A stretch of DNA of 64,000 nt from Pleodorina starrii. Taxonomy: Eukaryota; Chlorophyta; Chlorophyceae; Chlamydomonadales; Volvocaceae. Numbering within the stretch: position 1 is the first letter of the stretch; each line of letters opens with the position of its first letter. Shown one piece after another: positions 1 through 10,300 of the stretch. A model generated the notes under the pieces. It worked only from the letters and a program-made list of their open reading frames with translations. It did not search any database and was not told the DNA's origin. The stretch spans positions 99,501-163,500 of the forward strand of contig BRXU01000057.1 in the NCBI GenBank assembly GCA_030267565.1. The letters are read 5' to 3'. Made by a program: the position numbers and the translations under genes.

Positions 1-135
1 GGTGCGGGGTCGGGCTCCCCCAGCTCGGGGCTGCGCGGCTCGGTGGAGCGGCAGGCCCGGGAGCGAGAGCTGCAGCTGGGCGGCGAGGAGCTGCTTCCGC
101 GGCTGATGGACCTGTCGCTGGCGGAGGCGATGTAG
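1..135 (+). CDS. C-terminal end of an unknown protein (partial)
   Basis: Frame 1 is open from the first base to a TAG stop at 133-135 and gives the last 44 residues of a protein that starts outside the window. The tail is Gly/Ser-rich, then charged and probably helical (VERQARERELQLGGEELLPR), and ends in MDLSLAEAM. GC-rich codon use matches the other genes here. No domain is recognisable and no function can be given. The frame was chosen because it is the only one with algal-type third-position GC bias and a clean stop just before composition drops to that of a 3' UTR. It could be part of a larger final exon. Confidence 0.6.
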   Translation, partial: GAGSGSPSSGLRGSVERQARERELQLGGEELLPRLMDLSLAEAM

Positions 136-1395
136 CCGGGGGCGACTGAGCCCGCTGCCACCCGACCTGGTCTTGCGGGCGGGCTGCTTCCGGTGGCTGG
201 ACCTGACATGATTGCACCCAGCCATTCAGCCACCCGGCTGGAATGTGGGAGCAGCGATCGAGCGTCTATCAAAGTGCGTAGCGAGCATGTTTCTTATTAA
301 AGCATCATGTTTCCGTATTTTGCGGGCAGGGGTAGGGGCTATTCGGCCTCACTAGAACGACGACCGGTATGTGCGGGCCCGCGGGAAGGTACCGGTAAGC
401 TCTGAGTCCGGATTGTCGCATGGAAGCAAGTGGTCGTTCACCCGCTCACTGCCTGCGCCTTATGGGGGGGGGCCAAATGGCACAACTCGGACCCTCATGA
501 CAGCACCAACACCGGCTGCGATAGTGTTGTTTTTGTGGGCGGGGGGGACTGGGTACGGTGTTTTGGAACATAGAGTAGTGGACTGGAAAGTAGTGGACTG
601 GAGACCATGTACCCCACGCCGTGGATCACGCAGTGACCATTACAGCCACGTCGGGGCCCGTTCAGCGACCCAGCGGTTGGGCTTGCGTAATGACGCTTTC
701 ACTTGTTGTCAACAGGGTGGCTGACACATTTCGGCAAAGTACAATCTTATGTATCCTTCTGCTGCCAAAGGATAATGAGGTTGTTTGTGTGCGTATGGCA
801 GTGGGTACTTCGGCGGATTGGAACTGACATTGGATTTTTGAGTTTGCGCCTGTGTCGAGGACGGCGTGTCAGAGTGCCACATGTCGCCATTTTTAAAACT
901 ATGTCACGACCGTATGACCAGCGGTCTCTTAATGTTTTCTTCGTGTTAACTCTATACGGCGGGCCATAGCTCTACAAGGGTGGTTTGGTCGCTCCTAAAT
1001 TGGCGAAGGGTATGCCGTGTGGTCGACTGCCTCACAGTGTCCAGATGTCCCAGGCAGTACCTCAATAACATCCACGTTCACCAATCCTGCTCGCCGCACT
1101 TGATGTGCGCAAAGATTCTCACAATTTAAGAACTACGAACATGCTCATGGGCCGTTAGAAGGGCCGAATGTCACCCTGTAAAACTATGAACGTCAATAGT
1201 TCTCCATTGTAAGCAAAGTGTTCTGTTCGTAACCGCGTTGTGAAGTTCATGTGTGGAGGATCGGGTGGTTTCGGAGCGTTCCATCGAGTTCTGGGCCGTA
1301 GAATGAGGCAATGCCAAACCTCATACGTTCCTTTCTATTCTGGTAACCGAACATTCTGCGTTTCGGGGATTCGGAAATACCCTGTGCAAAATAAC
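136..1395 (+). other. 3' UTR of the upstream gene and upstream region of the rhodanese gene
   Basis: No convincing coding sequence. GC content is lower than in the genes. TGTAA, the volvocine poly(A) signal, occurs at 1177-1181 and 1208-1212. A 3' UTR of about 1 kb for the gene ending at 135 would leave under 200 bp for the promoter and 5' UTR of the rhodanese gene. The short open frames here lack codon bias. Confidence 0.4.
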
Positions 1396-4300
1396 ATGCA
1401 GCAGGCAATGAAAGCGACCGGTCTCCAAAGGGCGGGGCCGAAAACCTCGAGGCTCTCATCGGTCCAGCGCGGAAATGTTGTTGTCCGATCATGTGTGCAG
1501 CCATCGGAAGGACCTGGCCCAAGGGAGCAGCAGGCTCTTGCCGTAGCGTCGTTCCTGAGCTCGACCATCGTCGCTTTGGCGTCGACATCGCCGGCGCTTG
1601 CCGATGAGGCCATCGCAGTCGCAGTTGCTCCTGCTGCCGTGGAGGCCGTGGCTACTTCGGCTGCGGCGATCGACGGTGCGGATGTTGCCACGTGTGTCGA
1701 CGACAGAAGTTGCGCGGAGCCTCTGTGCAGAATGGCGCCAAAGAGGGCATGTACGCATGTTATATTGCATGGCAGAGGATAAGCGCACTCTTAAAGGAGA
1801 TGCACAGCCGATGGCGTTGTGTCGCGGAGCCTACGACCGGGAGGAAAAGTGCTCTACTGCACAAATGCTGCATTCATGCCCTGCACTAATGAGCGAAATC
1901 CAACACGCAATTGCACGAGCCCACTATGATCGTCTCTGGCATCATCCTGACCAAGGTGTGGGGCCAATAATCTTCCGCCGTACCCCTGCAGGATCTGAGG
2001 CCCTTGCCGCCCCGGCGCTCGAGGTATGTGCTGCGAACCCGCTCCGAAACCAGTTTCAATCTGGTTGCGATAACCATCCGATCCGCCCGGGGCCATAGGA
2101 CTATCAACTTGATTCCTGGGGTGCACCCCAGAGCGTTGCTCACCTGTCTCCAGCACGATGAGGCCCCGGATGTCCCGGCGAGCTGTGACCTCAGCTGCTG
2201 TGCTGTGATCCGTCCGTTGGCCCTCCATCCGGGGCCTGGGGGGCGCCTGCACGGGCCCCGCCTGCACGGTCGCCTAGGCCGCCTGGCTGCCTTCGCTAAA
2301 GCTACCCGCTCACCAGCTCTGAGGGCCCAGTCGTGCTGTAGCAGTCTTAGTTGCTAAAGGCCACTCGAGTTGTTTGTGCAGGTGTAGCTTAGGCTCTTAT
2401 AGCCTAGCCGCACTGTCGTACAGCTGCTACACTCTCCCCCCTTTGAAGGGAGACCGTCCCGGCTCCCGTGTTATTGGGATCCGAGCCTGTGTGCTCACCA
2501 TTACCTACCCCTACCATGCTCCTCAGAGAACCTGAGGTATGGTCCTAGAGCGTCTCTGGACTCCTACAGATAGCCCTTTCGGTTCGGAGTTTTTCGAGCA
2601 CAAGCCTGTTTTATTCGGACTGCTTGTGTGGAGGTCTGAAGCTTTTGGGCGGGCCCACTAGCCCAGGGGCCAGTGCGGGCCGCGAGATTCGAACTGAAGA
2701 CCCCAGTGGGTCGGATCACTGCCGATGGTACTTACTTTTCGCACCAGCCGCGATATTTGTGCTCACACTGCACACTTTGTCAGCGGGCACACCGGACGTT
2801 ACCGGTTTATACCAGGCGTAGGTCGTGACTACCTCTGGCACAGTTCGAATTGACTTCACAGTCCGGACGTTGACGGCTCTGTGAGAATGATGTGTGAGCT
2901 CTGTGAGACTCGATCTTCAGACCTCAGGAATTTATTCCTGATGCTCGATACCAATGTAGCATCTAAGACTGCTACATTGGTATCGAGCATCAGGAATAAA
3001 TTCCTGAGGTCTGAAGATCGAGTCTCACAGAGCTCACACATCATTCTCACAGAGCCGTCAACGTCCGGACTGTGAAGTCAATTCGAACTGTGCCAGAGGT
3101 AGTCACGACCTACGCCTGGTATAAACCGGTAACGTCCGGTGTGCCCGCTGACAAAGTGTGCAGTGTGAGCACAAATATCGCGGCTGGTGCGAAAAGTAAG
3201 TACCATCGGCAGTGATCCGACCCACTGGGGTCTTCAGTTCGAATCTCGCGGCCCGCACTGGCCCCTGGGCTAGTGGGCCCGCCCAAAAGCTTCAGACCTC
3301 CACACAAGCAGTCCGAATAAAACAGGCTTGTGCTCGAAAAACTCCGAACCGAAAGGGCTATCTGTAGGAGTCCAGAGACGCTCTAGGACCATACCTCAGG
3401 TTCTCTGAGGAGCATGGTAGGGGTAGGTAATGGTGAGCACACAGGCTCGGATCCCAATAACACGGGAGCCGGGACGGTCTCCCTTCAAAGGGGGGAGAGT
3501 GTAGCAGCTGTACGACACTGATCTATGATTGGGACCAGTGGTAGGGTCGCTTCAGGTTCGTTGAGTTAGTTGGCGCGCAACGCGGTCCCGCGGGGCGCGC
3601 TCTTCGCATTATTGCGTAAATGAATTATTGTTGTTTATATTTATTAATGTAATATTCCTAAGGGAAATGTAGCTTGCTACACTCTCCCCCCTCTGAAGCG
3701 AACCGTCCCGGGAGCGTCATTTTCGCTTTTTAGCGGGCTTGCCTCCTGCGGGTTTATCTCGTGGGTGCAGTGCCTTTATTTTGAGTTTGCGCTCATACTC
3801 GTCGACTGCTTCGGAAAGTGGTTGGGATTCGCGTAGGGACGCTTCGGGCTCGTAGCTGTTGTGTCCCGAGTCGTAGCCTTCCCATTTGACGAGGTATTCC
3901 CGCCGTGTTTTTCCGCGCCCACCTCGGACCGAAACGTCGCGATGGTCGATGATCGATTCGACCATGTAGTATGGCTCACCCTCAATCAGTAAAGGTGGTG
4001 GTGGTTGTCGGTTTCCGTCGTCCCGGTAAGGTTTCAATAGGGAGACGTGAAAGACCGGATGGAGGCGTGAGTCCGCCGGTAACTTTAGTTTTACCGCGGT
4101 TTCGCTCACTTTCTCGACAACCGTGTATGGGCCGATGTACTTAGGCATCAGCTTTTTGGTACCTGGGTTTTTGAGCGTGACATTACGCGTACTTAACAGC
4201 ACTTTTTGCCCGACCTCGTAACGCACAGGTCGCCTGTGAACGTCGGCGTCCTCTTTTTGATCGTTTTGCGCAGCCAAGAGACACTGCTTTGCGCGTTTAA

Positions 4301-7300
4301 TACGCTTTTGCATCGCTTCCTGATATTTGTCAGCGGCAGGCACCTTACTCTTAACGTGTAGGTCAACCGGCACACGCGGTTGCTTGATACCGTTAAGGTA
4401 AAACGGGGAAACACCCGTAGAACGCTGCTTAGAGTTGTTGATAGCAAACTCGATAAGCGGCAAATGCTCGTCCCAGTCGTCTTGCGCGGGCGAGATGTAG
4501 TGCCTGAGTGTCTCTTCAAGGACGCGGTTCATCCGCTCCGTTTGTCCATCCGTTTGCGGGTGGTAGGCTGTGCTCATGTAGAGGTGGGTGCCCAATAGGC
4601 GAAATAGTTCCTTCCAAAAGTTGCTTGTAAAGCGTGTGTCCCGGTCCGACACTATGTTTTGTGGAAGGCCGTGCTGCCTGAAGACTGTAGCCACAGAAAG
4701 GCGGGCTAACTCTTCAGCTCCGACGGATGTGTGTGTGGGAGCAAAGTGCGTCATTTTGCTCAGCCGGTCCACGAACACTACGATCGCGTCATGCCCATTG
4801 CGAGTTGTTGGTAGCTGAGTGATCAAGTCCATTGATACACTATCCCAAACCTCAGCAGGAATAGGGAGGGGCTGCAGCAATCCGCCCGGCTTTCTATTTG
4901 TGGGTTTGTTGCGCTGACAGTTGGGGCAGGACTTAACGTATGCCTTAACGTTAGCGTCTAGCCCGGGCCACCAGTAAGTTTGTGCGATCGCTTGTTTGGT
5001 GCGGTCTATGCCGCGATGGCCAGCGTAGGGAACATCATGATATTCTTTCAGGATTTCCTTACGTAAGTCAGCGTTTTCAGGCACGTATATCTGGGTCCCT
5101 CTGTACCAGAATCCGTTCTTTCGCCTGAGCTGCAGCTTTGCTACCTGTGATTTTCGTATGTTTGGGTCGCCGTCATACCCGCGTTTGATTCGGCGGCCGA
5201 GGTCGCTATCAATTAGCGAAGCCGTTAGCACATTTAGCACCATGTCGTGAACCCGACTGATGGGATCAGCGACATTTATCCGTCCGGGGCGGTACTCCCA
5301 TTTAAAGTTGAAACGCGAGAGGCGTTCCATCCATCGAGCTTGTCTACGGGAGAGCATATCGGCGCTTTTCTGGTCCTGTAGGTATACCAGCGGTTGGTGG
5401 TCGGTTACAAGTGTAACATCGGTTGCACCTTCCAAATAACAACGCCACTCTTCAAGCGCAAGGACTGTGCCCAAGCACTCCTGGTCTGTTGTTGAGTAGT
5501 TATACTCTGCTTTACTGAACTTTGAGCTCGTGTAAGCTACTGGTCGCTCGTCTTGTAAAAGTACGGCGCCGGTGCCATAAATTGAGGCGTCAGACCAGAC
5601 CGTGAAAGGTTTTTCAAGCTCGGGGAGCTTAAGTACAGGTGCGTTCGTCAAGGCATGCTTCACGCCTTCGAAAGCCGCATCACACGCTTTCGTCCAATGG
5701 AAGGGCATTTTCGCACTGGTTAAGGCTGTGAGCGGGGCCACAAGGGAGGAATAACCCTGGATGAACCTCCTAAAGTAGTTGGCTAAGCCAAGGAACGCGC
5801 GTAGTTTAGGTAAGTCGGTCGGCACTGGCCATTCTTTGACGACTTTAACCTTACGCTCGTCCACTTTTAAGCCGTCTCGGCTAACTATGTGGCCCAAGAA
5901 GTGCAGTTCGCCACGGTTGAACTGACACTTAGACAGTTTTGCCTTGAATTCGTGCTTTCGTAGCAGAGCGAGCACCGTACGGAGGTGTTGCTCATGCTCG
6001 GCTGGGGTCTTACTGAAGACCAAAATGTCGTCCAAGTACACCAGCACAAATTTGCCAATGTGTTCGGCGAAAATTCGATTCATCACCGCTTGGAACGTTG
6101 CAGGGGCGTTGGTGAGGCCAAAGCAAAGGACCTTGAATTGAAATTGGCCCATTCCCGGAGCTATAAAGGCCGTCTTTTCCACATCCTCTGGGGAAATGCG
6201 GATTTGGTTGTACCCCTGTTGTAGGTCCAGGGAACTGAAAATGTTCGCACCCTGAAGCTGGTCGAAGAGGTCTGTAATATTGGGCATTGGGTACCGCCGT
6301 TTAATTGTTTGTTTGTTGAGGGCACGGTAATCAAGGACCATACGAAGACCTTGTCCGTTAGCCTTTTCAACAAAAATCACCGGAGCGCCGTAAGGCGACG
6401 TAGAGGGTTCAATGTAGCCTTTCTGTAGCAACTCAGTGACTTGCTTGCGTACTTCCTGTTGCTCAAGTTGCGTCAGGCGGTACGTTCGCTTGGCTGGCGG
6501 TACGGCCCCGTCCACCAACGGTATGGCGTGACCTACTTCGCGAAATGTCGTACAGCTGCTACACGTGCGCTCTGCTGCTCCTGCTGCCCCCACCTGTGCA
6601 CCCAACGCCCCTCCCCGCCCCGCCCCGCCCCGGTCCACCCAGGCGGCTGAGGACACCCCCCTGGCAGTGGCCTCTGCTGCCCCCGGTGAGCGAGGTGATG
6701 GGGAGGTGGTTGCGTCAGTGCCCCTGCGAGGAGTGTGTGTGTGTGGGGGGGGGGTTTAGGAAGTAGGCAGGTGGTACTTGTAGCTACGAGTTGGAGCTGG
6801 TGTGCCCTGCATTGCATTGCATTGCATTGCATTGCGTGCATGGGCCGCAGTTGTGTGCACCGCCTGTCACCGCCGGTAGGCCCTTCTGCTCCCGCTCCCG
6901 CTCCTCCCCCGCCCCTGCATTCAAACTGACTGAAGCAATCCAACCGACCTCAACTCGGGTGCGCAGTGGTGGCGGAGGTGGAGGCGGAGGTGGAGGCGGA
7001 GGTGGTGCCCGTCGCCGTCACCGCCACCGCCACCTCCGTCCCCGAGACTGATGCCGCTCCCGCCACCTCTGCGGAGTTGGTGGAGGTGGAGGTGGAGGCG
7101 GAGGTGGAAGCTGCCGCCCCCAGCCCTGCCCCTGTTCAGGAGGACACTGAGGCCGCCATCTCCGCCCCCGCTGAGGTGGAGGTGGCGGTGGGGGTGGCGG
7201 TGGAGGCACAGCCGGTGGCGGTTATCAGCCCGGTGGCTACGGAAGAGGAGGAGGTGGCCGAGGGGGTGATCGGGGCCACAGCCGTGGCTGAGGAGGGGGC

Positions 7301-10300
7301 AGCAGCGCCCGCAGTCGCGCAGGCGGAGGCGGTGGAGGCGGTGAAGGTGGAGGCGGTGGAGGCGGCGGCCGCTGAGGTGTCTGCTGAGGCTGCGGCCGAT
7401 ATGATCTCTGGTGCGGGTCAGGAGGTGGTGGTGGCCGAGGCTACCGAGGCGGCGGCTGAGGTGGTGGCTGTGGAGGAGCTGCCGGGGGCGGTGGAGACCG
7501 CTCCGCTGCTGACACTGGCGACTGAGGAGGTGGTGGCTGAGGAGGTGGCTGAGGTGGTGGCCACCCCGGAGGCGGCGCCCGAGCTCACCTTGGCGACACA
7601 GGCGGCCGAGCCCACTGCCGCCGCCGCCGCTGCCGAGGCTGAGGCTCAGGCTGCCAGCGGGGTGGACCTCCGTGCGCTGCTGGCGGGTGCGGCCTCCCTG
7701 GCCCCCGCCCCCGCCCCCGCCCCCGCCTCGGGCTCTGAGGGCTCTGAGGGCCCCTCTGCTGAGACCCTGACGTACGGCGCCCTGGGTGCGGCTGCGGCCT
7801 CCTTCGTGGCCACCTTCTTCGTCGCCCCCCGCTTCAAGGAGGCGTTCAAGGTGGGGGGGGGGGGGGTAGCGGAGTGGGGCACACGGGGATGGGGCCTAGG
7901 GCGGGGGGACCGGGGGGCGGGGGACTGGGGACGGCGATGTTGTATCCCCCGGTGTGCTCGGTCCTCCGCGTCTACAACGAGGGGGGGGGAGATGTGCAGT
8001 GGCCACCAGATCAGATCAACGGCAGACTGTTTCCCTCCGCTACCCCAGGGGTGGGGCGGGATGGGATGGGATGGGGGATTCCCCTCCAATCCTCCCCTCC
8101 CCAGACACCCACCGCCGCCTCGCCGCTACCCACCCTATCCCCCTCCCCCTCCCTCCTCGCCCTCCCTCCCGCCCTCCCTCCCGCCCTCCCTCCTCGCCCT
8201 CCCTCCTCGCCCTCCCTCCCGCACTCCCTTCTGCCCCCAGGAGCCGGTGGACTGGCGGGACATGTACGCAGCCCTGACTGCCCGGGGGGTGCGCAGTGTG
8301 ACCCCCGAGGAGGCTTACGCAAAGGCCAAGAAGGGGTGAGGCGGGGGATGGCGGCTGGCGGCTGGGACGGGGAGGAGGAGGGGAGGAGGAGGGGAGGGGA
8401 ACGATGAGGAGGAGAGCAGAGGGAAGGGCGGGGATACAGCTGGTATGTGTGTTTGGGGGGGCGCAGTTACTACGTCGTGTGGTGGTGGTGGTAGTGGTGG
8501 TGGTGGTGGTGGTGGTGGTGTGTTCTCCCGCTGAATCCGAACCGTCTGTCGTACATGCCGGTTTCATGGAGTCGTCTGTTTGGGCACCTGAAGCTGCTCT
8601 GCCCTTCCCTGCCCCCCCCCCCACCCCCCCCTCGCCCTGCCCTCTCTCCTAGGTCCCTCCCGTTCTCGCACTCACCCTCTCCACGCCGCCTCCCCCCTCC
8701 TTCTTTCCCCCCTCGGCCCCCCCTCCCCCGTCCCGCCCCCAGCGCTGTGCTGCTTGATGTGCGGCTGGCTGAGCGCTACTCGGCCCGCTCCCCCCTCCCC
8801 TCCACCAATGTGCCGCTCTACCAGCCCATCGCGGGATGGGACCCCGCCTCCAACATCCGGAGGGCGGGATTCGCGTTCTTCGGCATCTTTGGAACGGGTG
8901 AGTGGGACACGGGGGGTGGGAGCCTGGGGGGGAGAGGCGAGGCAGAGGGACGCGGGAGGCGGACTGTTTCCTTACAGCGAGTGAATCGGGGCTCTGAGGG
9001 CCAACACCAACACCAACACCAACACCAACACCAACACCAACACCAACACCAACACCAACACCAACACCAACACCTGGCAGCTGCGGCTGCATGGGTGGAT
9101 GGGTGGCGGGGTGGCCGAGGGGCCAATGCACTCCCCACTGGCGCTAACGTGTGTGTGTGTGAGGGGGGGGTGGAGACAACCCGGGGGGGGGGGAGCAGCG
9201 GGTGGACCCCTCCCCGGGTGACCAACAGAGCCAGGAGGGGCTGGACCCCCAGGGGGGAGGGCTGGGCTGGGTTGGGCTGGGTGGCCGAGTGTGTGGTATG
9301 CAGCACGGGGGGAGGGGCAGGGGGGAATGTTCCTGACGAGACTGATGCGAGGCCGAGGTCGCGGGGGCCCCTTTCAGTTGCGCTCCGCTCCGCTCCGCTC
9401 CGCTCCTCTCCGCTCCTCTCCGCTCCGTCCCAGCTTGGGGCGCATTCGGGCAGCACTCTGCCGACGTGGCCCTCCTCCCCCCCAGTCCCCGGTCCCCGCC
9501 CTCCCAAGTCAAGCGAGCCGTCCTCACATGGCACTCATGACTGAGTCCTCCTCCCCTTCCCCCCCCCCGCCCCCCCTCCTTCGCACCGCCCCTCAGAGCT
9601 CAACCCTAACTTTATGGAGGAGGTGGCGGCCAAGGTGCCCAAGAACAAGGAGGTGCGGCACCGGGGAGGGGGGCTAGGGGGGTGGGGGCGGGCTTGGGGG
9701 GGCAGGGGGTCGGGAGGGAAAGAGTCCGTGCGGGTGCCGAGTGGGGGGCTGAGTAAGTCGTCACCGCAGTGGAGGGACGTAGGCGACTGAGAACCACCCA
9801 CCCGGTAATACTACCCAGACATACCGGTGGTAGGTGTTACCTTGTAAGTACCTTTAAGTAAGCCAATACCGGAAGAGCTGCGACCGACTGGAGGGGAGGG
9901 GAGGGGAGGGGAGGGGAGGGTAAGAATGAATATACGGCAGCGAAGGAACGGAGACGGACCCGAGGGAAGGGAGGAGCCGTGTAGCCGCCTCACCGCCTCG
10001 ATGCTTGGAGACCACCGGGCCGACCACCACCACCACCACCACCGGGTGTGCAGCGGGTAGAACGGGAGAACAGCCAAGTGGCATGGCAGCAAATACGTAG
10101 CACTCAGCCGGGCTCGGTAGTGAGCAACAGCAGGGGGTGCGGGTGCGACGACAAGACACAGCGACCGGCGCTACGGAACCCCCCCTCCCCTTTGGGACTG
10201 AAGTGCCACCGATACACACTGACCCGACAACCCCCTGGGGGGGAGAGAAAGTCTCTGCCAGTGGCAGTGGCAGCACAACCGCGTGGGGGTTGCACCGCAA

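Larger units (their letters stand above)
2383..6563 (-). mobile_element. LTR-retrotransposon cluster inside intron 1 of the rhodanese gene
   Basis: The block is bounded by boxes beginning TG and ending CA (2383-2431 and 6546-6563). It contains a truncated Ty3/gypsy coding region on the minus strand (3717-6545), an LTR-like segment (3500-3681) and a 1.1-kb palindrome (2414-3517). All LTR-like pieces share TGTAGC or its reverse complement GCTACA at an end. Just outside them lies a purine tract, GGGGGGAGAG or its complement, typical of a polypurine tract. No target-site duplication is visible (GCAGG before 2383, CGTGC after 6563), so the block is probably rearranged, nested or recombined rather than one clean insertion. 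Splice phase across the intron shows the host gene is still joinable. Confidence 0.8.

Noticed and set aside
3229..3262. tRNA-like T-arm (AGTTCGAATCT) in each palindrome arm
   Set aside because: No cloverleaf can be drawn around it and no anticodon arm is present; it is a chance B-box-like string within the element.
2414..3517. Palindrome as a MITE or foldback DNA transposon
   Set aside because: The arms carry PBS- and PPT-like sites and TG...CA LTR-type boxes in retroelement order, and no target-site duplication was found. A foldback origin is not excluded, only less supported.
6533..6943. 136-codon minus-strand ORF at the retroelement edge
   Set aside because: Pro/Gly-rich readthrough of GCATT and GC repeats in the host intron; not spliceable to anything.
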